From contig NZ_JAACFT010000026.1 in the NCBI RefSeq assembly GCF_029051685.1, positions 52,685 through 116,684 on the forward strand: 64,000 bases of DNA. Direction: 5' to 3'. The stretch comes from Bradyrhizobium sp. CSA207. Its GTDB lineage: Bacteria > Pseudomonadota > Alphaproteobacteria > Rhizobiales > Xanthobacteraceae. Position 1 is the first letter of the stretch. Each line of letters begins with the position of its first letter. Made by a program: the position numbers and the translations under genes. Below the pieces are notes generated by a model. The model was not told the origin of the DNA, searched no databases, and saw nothing but the letters and a program-made list of their open reading frames with translations. Shown here piece by piece: positions 11,093 through 19,978 of the stretch.

Positions 11093-12411
11093 CCGCGAAC
11101 CTTCTCGCCTTCATTTGCGGCCCACCATGGGCCTGGATCGATTGGAGTGCCGTCTTTGCGGAACTCGACATAGAGCACAGGTTGACTCGCGTTCGTGGCG
11201 AGAATGGAGGCGACTTGTGAAATCGACCCCATGGTCGCGACCGGCTCCCCCGTGAGCACAAACTGACCGATGTTTACCGAAATGCGCTCCATCCCGGCGA
11301 TCAGGACATGATACCCGCCCCCGGCATTGAGGATCAAGAGTTGTCCATAGCTGCGGAATGGGCCGGCATAGACCACCCAGCCATCACACGGCGTCGTGAC
11401 CTGGGCGCCGGGCCGGCTTGCCAGGGAAATGCCCTTTTGGACCCCGCCGACCCCATCGGAACCGCCGAAATCCCTGATCTTGTTACCGTTAACCGGGAGC
11501 GGCAGGAGGCCCTTGGCCGAAGCGAAGGCGATTGCCGGTGTGGTCCGGGAGCGGTCCTTGAAAGCGCCCGGGCCGGGCTTGGCGCTGGCGTTGGCTGCCG
11601 CCTTTGCCTCGGCCTGCTTGGCGGCCTCGGCCGCCTTCTCAGCAGCCTTGGCGGCGCTTTGCAGATCCTGCTCCATCTTGGCGATCAACCCCTGGAGATC
11701 GCCGACCTGCCGGGATAGCGCAATCGCGCGCGAATTCTCGGCGTCGAGGTCCTTTTCGCGCGACGCCTGCTGGCGCTGCCGCTCGTCGACGAGGGCGGTG
11801 AGCCGGGTCTGGTCATTGCGGACCTTGTCGCGATTGGCGGCGAGCTGATCGCGCTCGGTGGCGATGCTCTTGCGCAAGGCCACGAGCTCACCGAGCTCGC
11901 CTGCGATCTTCTCGGCGCGGGTGCGCAATTCCGGCACCACGGCGCCAAGCAACATGGCGGTGCGCAGCGATTGCAGCGCATCTTCCGGCCGCACCAGCAG
12001 TGCAGGCGGCGTGCGCCGGCCGGCGCGCTGCAGGGCCGCCAGCACCTCGACGATATCGGCGCGGCGCGAATCGAGCGAAGTGCGCATGGCCTGCTCGCGG
12101 CCGTTCAGCGTGCGCAGCCGCGCCTCGGCTTCGTCGATCTTGGTCTCGACGGCGCGCACATTCGCGGCGGTATCGATCAACTGCTGATTAAGCTGAGTGC
12201 GGTCCTGACCGAGCGAGGTGATCTCGGCCTTGAGCTTGGCCTGGGCTTCCTCCGCGCTCTTTTGCCTTGCGCGCGCGGCTTCCAGCTCCTGCTCGCGCTG
12301 CTTGATCGCGTCGGGCGAGATCGCTGCGGTCTGCGGTGCCGTCTGAGCTTGCGCGAGGCTTGCGCCGGCGAGCATTGCGATCAGCAACAGGTTGAGAATC
12401 GGCGCGCGCAT
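11089..12411 (-). CDS. envC: Murein hydrolase activator EnvC-like, M23/LytM domain
   Basis: A 440-aa periplasmic protein with a signal peptide (LLLIAMLAGASLAQAQ), a long coiled coil (about 35-275, repeated Glu/Lys/Arg/Gln heptads such as KSAEEAQAKLKAEITSLGQD) and a C-terminal LytM domain (about 315-435). The first zinc motif HxxxD is absent (ISLASRPGAQV in its place) while the later YHVLIAG is kept, so the domain is degenerate, as in E. coli EnvC, and should activate amidases rather than cut peptidoglycan. It overlaps ctpA by 4 bases. Confidence 0.88.
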   Translation of the reverse strand: MRAPILNLLLIAMLAGASLAQAQTAPQTAAISPDAIKQREQELEAARARQKSAEEAQAKLKAEITSLGQDRTQLNQQLIDTAANVRAVETKIDEAEARLRTLNGREQAMRTSLDSRRADIVEVLAALQRAGRRTPPALLVRPEDALQSLRTAMLLGAVVPELRTRAEKIAGELGELVALRKSIATERDQLAANRDKVRNDQTRLTALVDERQRQQASREKDLDAENSRAIALSRQVGDLQGLIAKMEQDLQSAAKAAEKAAEAAKQAEAKAAANASAKPGPGAFKDRSRTTPAIAFASAKGLLPLPVNGNKIRDFGGSDGVGGVQKGISLASRPGAQVTTPCDGWVVYAGPFRSYGQLLILNAGGGYHVLIAGMERISVNIGQFVLTGEPVATMGSISQVASILATNASQPVLYVEFRKDGTPIDPGPWWAANEGEKVRG

Positions 12412-12442
12412 CGTTTCGGCAAAGGTGCTCGTGTGGCGCGCA

Positions 12443-12925
12443 TCACGCGCGATGATAGGGATGGCCGGCCAGGATGGTTGCGGCCCGATAAAGCTGTTCC
12501 AGAAGCATGACGCGGACCATTTGATGCGGCCAGGTCGCAGAGCCGAACGCGATCGCGAGCTTGGCCTTACGGCGCAATTCGGGCGAAAGTCCGTCCGCCC
12601 CTCCGATCACGAAGATAGTATGTCCGGCGCCCTCGTCGCGCCAGCGGCCGAGATTCCGTGCGAATACGGTGGAATCCAGACTTTGTCCGCGCTCGTCCAG
12701 CGCCACCAGGACCGACTTGTCGGGAACATGCGCGCCGATCGCCGCGGCTTCCTCGGCCATCCGCGTCGCAGCGTCGCGCGCCCGGCTCTCGGGAATTTCA
12801 TGGACAGTGAGCTCGCGGAATCCGAGCTTGCGGCCGAGTTCGTCGAACCGCTCGAAATAGCGGTCGGCGAGCTCCCGCTCGGGGCCCTGCTTCAGCCGGC
12901 CCACCGCAATGACGGCAACACGCAT
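12443..12925 (-). CDS. rlmH: 23S rRNA (pseudouridine1915-N3)-methyltransferase
   Basis: A 160-aa SPOUT-family methyltransferase that methylates pseudouridine 1915 in helix 69 of 23S rRNA on 70S ribosomes. The trefoil-knot SAM-binding loop FVIGGADGLSPELR and the C-terminal LAFGSATWPHQMVRVMLLEQLYRA-type motif (here IAFGSATWPHQMVRV then LLEQLYRA) are intact. It follows rsfS, the usual rsfS-rlmH pairing in bacteria. Confidence 0.96.
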   Translation of the reverse strand: MRVAVIAVGRLKQGPERELADRYFERFDELGRKLGFRELTVHEIPESRARDAATRMAEEAAAIGAHVPDKSVLVALDERGQSLDSTVFARNLGRWRDEGAGHTIFVIGGADGLSPELRRKAKLAIAFGSATWPHQMVRVMLLEQLYRAATILAGHPYHRA

Positions 12926-12941
12926 GACGTCTTTAGGACCA

Positions 12942-12969
12942 CGTCTTCAGGGCCGCGTCTTCAGGGCCG
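12942..12969. repeat. 14-base tandem duplication upstream of rlmH
   Basis: CGTCTTCAGGGCCG occurs twice head to tail (12942-12955, 12956-12969), with a partial third copy just before it (GTCTTTAGGACC). It lies between rsfS and rlmH, in the rlmH leader. Confidence 0.7.
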
Positions 12970-13021
12970 CGTTTTCCAGACCGCGCGCATCATGCGCGCG
13001 CACGACGCTAGCATGCGCGCC

Positions 13022-13040
13022 AGCCGATTCGAAATCGGCT
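13022..13040 (-). terminator. Hairpin after rsfS
   Basis: AGCCGATT (13022-13029) pairs with AATCGGCT (13033-13040) around a 3-base loop, just after the rsfS stop codon. No T-run follows on the minus strand, so termination efficiency is uncertain. Confidence 0.45.
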
Positions 13041-13048
13041 CTCTAAGT

Positions 13049-13471
13049 CTAGATCGCCTTCGCCGCCCCTGGGCCCTGCGTATACAATCTCTCAAGATTG
13101 TAGAACTCACGGACCTCGGGTCTGAACACGTGCACGATCACATCGCCGGAATCGATCAGCACCCAGTCGCAATTGGGCAAGCCCTCGACATGGATGATCT
13201 TGATGCCGGTTTCCTTGAGGCTCTTCGTGACGTTCTCCGCGATCGCGCCAACGTGCCGGTTGGCCCGGCCCGTGGTGACGATCATGTAGTCGGAATACGC
13301 CGATTTGCCGCGAAGGTCGATGGTGACCGTCTCTTCCGCCTTCATATCGTCGAGGCGGGAGAGGATCAGGTTCAGCGTCTTGTCGGCGTCGGGTTGCGCC
13401 TTCAAGGCCGCAGCTTTGGTCGATGTTTTACGCGCCGGTTTAGCTACCTTGGGTAAAACAGACTTGGACAA
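13049..13471 (-). CDS. rsfS: Ribosome silencing factor RsfS
   Basis: A 140-aa protein of the RsfS/Iojap family that binds L14 and blocks subunit joining in starvation. The core runs from DKTLNLILSRLDDMKAEE through SAYSDYMIVTTGRANRHV and the DWVLIDSGDVIVHVF motif. The N-terminal 30 residues are a Lys/Ala-rich extension. The only upstream initiation codon in frame is TTG at 13471, so the start is less certain than the rest. It lies in the nadD-rsfS-rlmH order. Confidence 0.93.
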   Translation of the reverse strand: MSKSVLPKVAKPARKTSTKAAALKAQPDADKTLNLILSRLDDMKAEETVTIDLRGKSAYSDYMIVTTGRANRHVGAIAENVTKSLKETGIKIIHVEGLPNCDWVLIDSGDVIVHVFRPEVREFYNLERLYTQGPGAAKAI

Positions 13472-13602
13472 TACAGACGTGGTCAGGGACCATTCCTTTC
13501 ACTGTATCGCGAGGGCCGAATCCGGCGCTCACTGGTTACACTACATCATGTGGGGTTAAGGGTTTCAATATGCCAGAGAGCCCCAGCCCGCATAAGTCCG
13601 TC

Positions 13603-14247
13603 TCACTTCGTACCTTTCCAGCTCCCGTCCGGGTTCCGCAGGCCGGTCGACGACAGGTTCAGCTTCAATCCCGTCAGGAAGACCCAGGCCGGCGCTGGCC
13701 GGTCCGCAAGCAGCGCCGCCTCCCTCTCGGGCAGGCGATAGCGCGCAAGCGCCTGGGCGGCGGGCGAGGCAAGGGCGCGAAAACTCTGTGGCGGGCGATC
13801 GATGATTGCAATCGGCACCTGGCCGGCGATCCGGCGCCAGTCCTGCCAACGGTGGAATTGAGCGAGATTGTCGGCGCCCATGATCCAGACAAAGCGCAGG
13901 CCGGGGAGGCGGCGGCGCAAGGTGTTGATCGTGTCGATAGTGTAGCGCGTACGGATGACGGATTCGAGACAGCTCACCTCGATCCTGGGATCGTTGGCGA
14001 CGTCGCGCGCCGCCTGCATGCGCGCGCCGAGCTCATGCAGCGAGCCGTTTTCCTTGAGCGGATTGCCCGGCGTCACCAGCCACCACACGCGGTCGAGCTG
14101 AAGGCGCTTCAGCGCGAACTGGCTGATGGCGCGATGAGCCTGATGTGGCGGATTGAACGAGCCGCCGAGCAAGCCGATGCGCATGCCCTGGGTGTAGGGC
14201 GGTATGGCCTGCGCCACGAAGCGCGGCGCGACGAAATCGTTGCTCAA
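13603..14247 (-). CDS. nadD: Nicotinate-nucleotide adenylyltransferase
   Basis: A 214-aa enzyme that joins nicotinate mononucleotide and ATP to make deamido-NAD. The nucleotidyltransferase motif GGSFNPPHQAHR and the C-terminal SSTGLR (ISSTxIR equivalent) are present. The frame opens at a TTG (14247); an ATG at 14184 starting MRIGLLGGSFNPPH is an equally plausible start (193 aa, near the usual family length). It sits between proA and rsfS, as in many alphaproteobacteria. Confidence 0.93.
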   Translation of the reverse strand: MSNDFVAPRFVAQAIPPYTQGMRIGLLGGSFNPPHQAHRAISQFALKRLQLDRVWWLVTPGNPLKENGSLHELGARMQAARDVANDPRIEVSCLESVIRTRYTIDTINTLRRRLPGLRFVWIMGADNLAQFHRWQDWRRIAGQVPIAIIDRPPQSFRALASPAAQALARYRLPEREAALLADRPAPAWVFLTGLKLNLSSTGLRNPDGSWKGTK

Positions 14248-14266
14248 TGCCCCGCGCCTTGCGACG

Positions 14267-15562
14267 TTACGGCCGCGTCTGCCCTGTGCCGTGGACGCGA
14301 TATTTGAAGCTAGTCAACTGCTCGGCCCCGACCGGGCCGCGAGCGTGGAATCTGCCGGTGGCAATGCCGATCTCGGCGCCGAAACCGAACTCACCGCCAT
14401 CGGCGAACTGCGTCGAGGCGTTGTGCAGCACGATAGCGGAATCGACCTCGCTGAGGAACTTCTTCGCGGCCGCCTCATCCTGGCTCACGATGGCATCGGT
14501 GTGGTGCGAGCCGTGGTTCTGGATGTGCGCGATCGCGCCGTCGACGCCGTCGACCACCTTTGCCGCGATGATCGCATCGAGATATTCGGTGTCCCAATCG
14601 TCCTCGCTCGCGGGTTTTACGCGCGCATCCGTTCCTTGCACCGTTTCGTCGCCGCGCACTTCGCAGCCTGCTTCGATCAGCGTCTCGATCAGCGGTTTCA
14701 AGCTCTTTGCGGCGCCGGCGCGATCGACCAGCAGCGTCTCGGCCGCGCCGCAGACGCCGGTGCGGCGCATCTTGGCGTTGAGCACGATCGACTTCGCCAT
14801 GGCAAGGTCGGCGCTGCCGTCGATATAGACGTGGTTGACGCCTTCAAGATGCGCGAACACAGGCACGCGCGCTTCAGCCTCGACCCGCGCGACGAGGCTT
14901 TTTCCCCCGCGCGGCACGATCACGTCGATGGCGCCGTTCAATCCGGACAGCATCATGCCGACCGCTGCGCGGTCGCGCGTCGGCACCAGCGTGATTGCAG
15001 CTTCCGGCAGCCCCGCTTCGCGCAGACCCTGCACCAGGCATTGATGGATCGCGCGGCAGGAGCGGAAGCTGTCGGAGCCGCCGCGCAGGATCACAGCATT
15101 GCCCGCTTTCAGGCACAGCACGCCGGCATCGGCCGCTACGTTGGGCCGGCTCTCGAAGATCACGCCAACGACGCCGAGCGGCACACGCACGCGCTCGATG
15201 GTCATGCCGTTCGGCCGCTGCCAGCTCTCCGTGACGATTCCGATCGGATCGGCAATGTCGTGGACGATGCCGATGCCTTCGGCCATCGCCTCGACGCGCG
15301 CGGGCGTCAGCGCCAGGCGGTCGATGAAGGAGGAGGTGGCGCTGCCGGATGCGCGCGCCTCAGTGACGTCCTCGGCATTGGCGGCGAGAATGGTAGATGC
15401 ATTGTTGCGGATCGCCCGCTCCATGGCCTCGAGCGCCCGGTTCTTCTGCTCCGGCGGCGCCAGCGCCAGGACGCGCGCCGCAGCGCGGGCACGAGCGGCG
15501 AGATCGGTCATCAGCGCCTGAAGATCGGCGGTGCCGTCGAGGGCTTTGAGGGGGGCGGCCAT
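14267..15562 (-). CDS. proA: Glutamate-5-semialdehyde dehydrogenase (gamma-glutamyl phosphate reductase)
   Basis: A 431-aa aldehyde-dehydrogenase-fold enzyme catalysing the second step of proline synthesis, NADPH reduction of gamma-glutamyl phosphate. It shows VPLGVVGVIFESRPNV near residue 115, the catalytic Cys region MRRTGVCGAAETLLVD and the C-terminal FGFGAEIGIATGRFHARGP. ATG at 15562 gives the usual length. It is 146 bases from proB on the same strand. Confidence 0.97.
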   Translation of the reverse strand: MAAPLKALDGTADLQALMTDLAARARAAARVLALAPPEQKNRALEAMERAIRNNASTILAANAEDVTEARASGSATSSFIDRLALTPARVEAMAEGIGIVHDIADPIGIVTESWQRPNGMTIERVRVPLGVVGVIFESRPNVAADAGVLCLKAGNAVILRGGSDSFRSCRAIHQCLVQGLREAGLPEAAITLVPTRDRAAVGMMLSGLNGAIDVIVPRGGKSLVARVEAEARVPVFAHLEGVNHVYIDGSADLAMAKSIVLNAKMRRTGVCGAAETLLVDRAGAAKSLKPLIETLIEAGCEVRGDETVQGTDARVKPASEDDWDTEYLDAIIAAKVVDGVDGAIAHIQNHGSHHTDAIVSQDEAAAKKFLSEVDSAIVLHNASTQFADGGEFGFGAEIGIATGRFHARGPVGAEQLTSFKYRVHGTGQTRP

Positions 15563-15708
15563 AGCGGTTCGAACCTTCTGCTAAGGGCGTGTCCTAGCAC
15601 GGAAATCCCGCTTTTGCGAAGGGTCGGGAGGGTATGGCTGGTCTCCCCGGCTGCGTGCCGGCTGGGTCATTGACCTAGCGGTCCCTTGAAAAACGGCCCG
15701 GCTCGGCC

Positions 15709-16830
15709 CTACCCGCCCACCACCAGGTCGTCGCGGTGGATCATCTCGGCGCGGCCGCTGATGCCGAGGATCGCCATCACGTCCGGGGAGGAGCGGCCCT
15801 TGATCCGTTCGGCATCCTCGGCGTCGTAGGCGATCAGGCCGCGGCCGATCTCGCTGGTGTCGGGGCCGCGCATGATCACGGCATCGCCGCGGGCGAACTG
15901 GCCCTCGACCTTGATGACGCCGGCCGGCAGCAGGCTGGCACCCGCGCGCAGCGCCGCGACCGCGCCGGCATCGATCGTCAGCGTGCCCTTCGGCTCCAGC
16001 GATCCCGCGATCCAGCGCTTTCGCGAGGTGATGGGGTTCGCGGGCGTCAGGAACCAGGTGCAGCGGCCGCCATCGGCGATCGCCTGCAGGGGATGCTCGA
16101 TCTTGCCGGACGCAATCAGCATATGCGTGCCGCCGGTGGTGGCGATCTTGGCGGCCTCGACCTTGGTGCGCATGCCGCCGCGCGAGAGTTCGGATTCGGC
16201 ATCGCCCGCCACAGCCTCGATCTCCGAGGAGATGCTGTCGACCACGGGTATGAGCTTGGCGTCCGGATTGTTCTTCGGCGGGGCGTCGTAGAGCCCATCG
16301 ATGTCGGACAGCAGCACCAAGAGGTCGGCGCTCGCCATGGTGGCGACGCGCGCGGCGAGGCGGTCGTTGTCGCCGTAGCGGATCTCGTTGGTGGCGACCG
16401 TGTCGTTCTCGTTGATCACGGGGATTGCGCGCCATTCCAGCAGCTTGCCGATGGTCGAGCGGGCGTTGAGATAGCGGCGGCGCTCCTCGGTATCCTGGAG
16501 CGTCACCAGGATCTGGCCGGCGCCGATGCCGTGCGCCCCGAGCACTTCAGACCAGATCCGCGCCAGCGCGATCTGACCGACGGCGGCGGCGGCCTGGCTC
16601 TCCTCAAGCTTCAGCGGGCCGCGCGGCAGCTTGAGCCGGCTGCGGCCGAGCGCGATCGAGCCCGAGGAGACGACGAGGACGTCGCGGCCCTCGCGGTGCA
16701 ACTTGGCCATATCGTCGGCGAGCGCGGCCAGCCAGGATGCGCGCACCTCGCCCCTGTCGGAATCGACCAGCAGCGCGGAGCCGACCTTGACGACGATGCG
16801 GCGGAATTGACTGAGTTCGGGGCTGGCCAT
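15709..16830 (-). CDS. proB: Glutamate 5-kinase
   Basis: A 373-aa amino acid kinase (VVKVGSALLVD at the N-terminus, INENDTVA and LLSDIDGLYD in the kinase domain, GGMRTKVEAAKIA loop) with a C-terminal PUA domain from about residue 280. It phosphorylates glutamate as the first, feedback-controlled step of proline synthesis. It precedes proA on the same strand. In many relatives obgE lies directly upstream; here two extra genes intervene. Confidence 0.97.
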   Translation of the reverse strand: MASPELSQFRRIVVKVGSALLVDSDRGEVRASWLAALADDMAKLHREGRDVLVVSSGSIALGRSRLKLPRGPLKLEESQAAAAVGQIALARIWSEVLGAHGIGAGQILVTLQDTEERRRYLNARSTIGKLLEWRAIPVINENDTVATNEIRYGDNDRLAARVATMASADLLVLLSDIDGLYDAPPKNNPDAKLIPVVDSISSEIEAVAGDAESELSRGGMRTKVEAAKIATTGGTHMLIASGKIEHPLQAIADGGRCTWFLTPANPITSRKRWIAGSLEPKGTLTIDAGAVAALRAGASLLPAGVIKVEGQFARGDAVIMRGPDTSEIGRGLIAYDAEDAERIKGRSSPDVMAILGISGRAEMIHRDDLVVGG

Positions 16831-17022
16831 GGCGCGTGCGGCGAATGCTCTGCATTGGGAAACGGCGAAGCGACAGGCGGCGCCGGTGAGGCCTGCTTTT
16901 GCAGCACGACGATGGCCGGCGCAAGGCGGCCGGCATGGTAAACGGTGCTACCGCCGGCCTTGTCTTGGACGTGGGCCGGGTTCTAATGCCGGCAACCAAC
17001 AATGGGCCAAAAGAGGAAACGT

Positions 17023-17988
17023 ATGGATCGTCGTGCATTCATGGCCGGATGTCTGGGGCTGCCGCTGCTCGCGCAAGCGGACCACGCGGAAGCCCAGGCC
17101 GGGCTCACCAAAATCATCTTCCCGTTCGCGGCGGGCGCGGGCGGCGACACGCTGTGCCGTCTGATCGCGCAGGACATGGCGCCGGTGCTGCAACGGACCA
17201 TCGTGGTCGAGAACCGCACCGGCGCCGATGGCCTGATCGGCATCAAGGCGGTAAAGGGCGCCAGCCCCGACGGCGGCATGGTGCTGGTGACGACGGGACC
17301 CACCATGTATCTGCTGCCAATGGTGGAGACCACGCCGAGCTTCGACACGGCGAAGGATTTCGTGCCGGTGTCGCTGCTGGCACGTTTCGAGTTCGCGCTC
17401 GTGATCAATCCGGCGCTCGATGTCACGGATTTCAAGTCATTCGTGGCCTGGCTGAAGGCGCATCCGGACAAGACGTCATTCGGCGTGCCCAGCAACGGCA
17501 CCATTCCGCATTTCATGGGCTCGAAGCTGGAGAAGGACCTCGGCATTCCTTTGAACCGCGTGCCCTATCGCGGCAGTACGCCCATTCTCAACGATCTCAT
17601 CGGCGGCCATCTCTCGTTCGGAATCACGACGCTGGCCGATGCTCTCCCGCAGCATCGCGCCAAGGGCGTGAGGATCATCGCGGTCGCGAGCGCAGAGCGT
17701 TCGCCCTTCGCGCCGGAGGTGCCGACGCTGAAGGAGAACGGCATCGACCTCGTCGCGGATGCCTGGTACGGCATGTGGCTTCCCGCCGGCAGCCCGCCGG
17801 AATTTGCAAGCAAGCTCGGCGCGGCGGCCCGTGCTGCACTCGCCAAGCCCGAGGTGAAGGAGAAGCTGACAGCGATCGGCATGATCCCGGTCGGCAGCAC
17901 GGCGGAGGGACTTACCCAGGAGCTTGCCGCGAACACCGCCCTCTGGCAGCCGATCGTCAAGGCGACGGGATACAAAATCGAGAATTGA
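17023..17988 (+). CDS. Bug-family tripartite tricarboxylate transporter receptor
   Basis: A 321-aa periplasmic solute receptor of the Bug/TctC family. The N-terminus has a Tat-like signal (DRRAFMAGCLGLPLL), followed by the family blocks IIFPFAAGAGGDTLCRLIA and VVENRTGADGLIGIKAV, then DGGMVLVTTGPT and FGVPSNGTIPHFMG. No TctA/TctB membrane genes are nearby, so it is an orphan receptor, which is usual for this expanded family. ATG at 17023 was chosen over the in-frame ATG at 17002 because GAGGAA lies 7 bases before it. It is opposite in strand to proB and obgE and appears inserted into that block. Confidence 0.88.
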   Translation: MDRRAFMAGCLGLPLLAQADHAEAQAGLTKIIFPFAAGAGGDTLCRLIAQDMAPVLQRTIVVENRTGADGLIGIKAVKGASPDGGMVLVTTGPTMYLLPMVETTPSFDTAKDFVPVSLLARFEFALVINPALDVTDFKSFVAWLKAHPDKTSFGVPSNGTIPHFMGSKLEKDLGIPLNRVPYRGSTPILNDLIGGHLSFGITTLADALPQHRAKGVRIIAVASAERSPFAPEVPTLKENGIDLVADAWYGMWLPAGSPPEFASKLGAAARAALAKPEVKEKLTAIGMIPVGSTAEGLTQELAANTALWQPIVKATGYKIEN

Positions 17989-18010
17989 GGCCTCGCACTC
18001 CAGTCTATCC

Positions 18011-18124
18011 CCTCATCCTGAGGAGCTTGCGAAGCAAGCGTCTCGAAGGATGCCGGCCGAGGTGCGAGAGCCGGGCCTGCATGGTTCGAGACGGCGCTTG
18101 CGCGCCTCCTCACCATGAGGGTCT
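18011..18124. repeat. ~114-bp intergenic repeat, copy 1
   Basis: The copy begins CCTCATCCTGAGGAG and ends CCTCACCATGAGGGTCT; its internal motifs TCTCGAAGGATG and CATGGTTCGAGACG are arranged as a large imperfect inverted repeat. The same element lies at 19854-19966 in the same orientation, so the sulfatase gene sits between two copies. The end of this copy touches the sulfatase stop codon. Half-length relatives occur at 25979-26019 and 26065-26108. Confidence 0.85.
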
Positions 18125-19758
18125 CACATCTTCGCGCGCTGCTCTATTCCGTCCCTGATCGACGCAAGCTCAGCCTCGTCCCAGACGCCGATCAAAATCC
18201 CGCCCTTCACTTGGAGCTGGTTATCGGCATAGTTCGCGATCTTCTCGCGAGGCGTGGTGATATGGTCGTTTGGATGCAGCGCCCAGTCGAACAGCTCGGC
18301 CTGCAACCGCGCGATGATGCCAGCGCAATCAGGATCGTCGCCGCGATCCAAAAACTCTTCCGGATCGGTCTCGAGATCATACAGCATCGGACGGAAGCCC
18401 GAGGCGTGGATGTATTTCCAACGGCCGTCGAACACCATGAACAGGCGGCAGCGCTCGATCGGCTGGTTCAGCTTCAGCCGCACGTCCTGCATGGCGTAGT
18501 CGTATTCGGAGAATGCGACCTTGCGCCAATCTGGTGGCGTCGGGCCGCGCAGCAGCGGCAGCAGCGAGCGTCCTTCGAGGACGTGAGCCGGCACCTTGCC
18601 GCCGAAATAATCGACGAAGGTCGGCGCGAGGTCGATGGCTTCCACCAGCGCATCGCATCGCGTGCCGCGCGCCGCATCCGCGTCCGTCGATGGATCGATG
18701 ACGATCAGCGGGATCTTCGCCGACTGTTCGTGGAACAGGTCCTTCTCGCCCATCCAGTGATCGCCGAGATAATCGCCATGATCGGAGGTGAACACGATCA
18801 TGGTGGTTTCCAGGAGGTCGTGCTCCCTTAGAAACTTCATCAGCACGCCCATCTGGTCGTCGATCTGGGTGATCAGGCCCATATAGGTCGGGATCACTTT
18901 CTCCCGGGCATCGTCGCGCGCCATGTTGCGGGAGTAGCGCATGTCCATATAGGCGCCGAACACCGGATGCGGGTTCTGCCGCTCGCGCTCCGAGCGGATC
19001 ACCGGCAGCATGTCTGATATCGAATACATACTGGCATAGGGTTCGGGGGCGATATAGGGCCAGTGCGGCTTGATGTAGGACAGATGCAGGCACCACGGCT
19101 TGCCGTCGGTCTCGGCCTCGGTGATGAAGTCCATCGCCCGGTGCGTCATGTAGGGCGTCTCGGAGTGTTCTTCCGGCACGCGCGCGGCCTTGTCGGCATG
19201 CGTCAGCAACCAGCCGTTCTGCAAGCTGCCGTCGTCAGCGGCGCCGGAATTGGCCCAGTGCTCCCACGGGTTCGTCGCCTCGAAACCCTGCTGGCGCAGA
19301 TAGTCGTCGTATTTCGGGCGCGGCCGTCCGGTCGGATGCAGGCCATCGTCGCGCTCATAGGGCTCGAAGCCGCATTCGGCGACGTGCACGCCGATGATGG
19401 ATTCCGGCGGGATGCCGAGCCGCTTCATGCCTTCGAGATCGGGCGCCATGTGGGTCTTGCCGACCAGCACGTTGCGCACGCCGATTGCCTTGAGGTGATC
19501 GCCCAGCGTCGGCTCGCCGACGCGCAAGGGCCAGCCGTTCCAGTGCGAGCCGTGCGAGCGCATGTAGCGGCCGGTGTAGAACGACATCCGCGACGGGCCG
19601 CAGATCGGCGACTGCACATAAGCCTTGGTGAACAGCACGCCGCGCTTCGCCATGGCGTCGATGTTCGGCGTCTTCAGCGAGGGATGGCCGGTGCAGCCGA
19701 GATAGTCGTAGCGAAGCTGGTCGCACATGATCCAGAGAACGTTCTTCGCGCGTGCCAT
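18124..19758 (-). CDS. Sulfatase-family hydrolase (alkaline phosphatase superfamily)
   Basis: A 544-aa enzyme of the formylglycine sulfatase / phosphonate monoester hydrolase group. It has the metal-binding N-terminus NVLWIMCDQLRYDYLGCTG, the maturation motif C-G-P-S-R at Cys53 (CxPxR, predicted conversion to formylglycine), and the second metal site FTSDHGDYLGDHW. LYDLETDPEEFLDRGDDP near the C-terminus is typical. No signal peptide is seen, so it is probably cytoplasmic, which fits the phosphonate/phosphodiester hydrolase branch better than secreted arylsulfatases. The substrate is unknown. It is bracketed by two copies of an intergenic repeat. Confidence 0.87.
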   Translation of the reverse strand: MARAKNVLWIMCDQLRYDYLGCTGHPSLKTPNIDAMAKRGVLFTKAYVQSPICGPSRMSFYTGRYMRSHGSHWNGWPLRVGEPTLGDHLKAIGVRNVLVGKTHMAPDLEGMKRLGIPPESIIGVHVAECGFEPYERDDGLHPTGRPRPKYDDYLRQQGFEATNPWEHWANSGAADDGSLQNGWLLTHADKAARVPEEHSETPYMTHRAMDFITEAETDGKPWCLHLSYIKPHWPYIAPEPYASMYSISDMLPVIRSERERQNPHPVFGAYMDMRYSRNMARDDAREKVIPTYMGLITQIDDQMGVLMKFLREHDLLETTMIVFTSDHGDYLGDHWMGEKDLFHEQSAKIPLIVIDPSTDADAARGTRCDALVEAIDLAPTFVDYFGGKVPAHVLEGRSLLPLLRGPTPPDWRKVAFSEYDYAMQDVRLKLNQPIERCRLFMVFDGRWKYIHASGFRPMLYDLETDPEEFLDRGDDPDCAGIIARLQAELFDWALHPNDHITTPREKIANYADNQLQVKGGILIGVWDEAELASIRDGIEQRAKM

Positions 19759-19853
19759 GCATCATCCCTGCCGTTTCTTGATCTTTTGATGCTGCGCTAT
19801 CAGAGCTGCGATGACAAGCCAGCGTTCAATTCGACTGCGTCACAAGCACCGAA

Positions 19854-19966
19854 CCTCATCCTGAGGAGCCTGCGATAGCGGGCGTCTCGAAGGATGGCCG
19901 CGGGCGAGAACCGGGGCCTTCATGGTTCGAGACGCGCGTTCCGCGCTCCTCACCATGAGGGTCTCT
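19854..19966. repeat. ~113-bp intergenic repeat, copy 2
   Basis: Second copy of the element at 18011-18124, same orientation: CCTCATCCTGAGGAG at the start, TCTCGAAGGATGG and CATGGTTCGAGACG inside, CCTCACCATGAGGGTCTC at the end. It lies between the sulfatase start and the obgE stop. Confidence 0.85.
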
Positions 19967-19978
19967 AAGCGGGATCGA

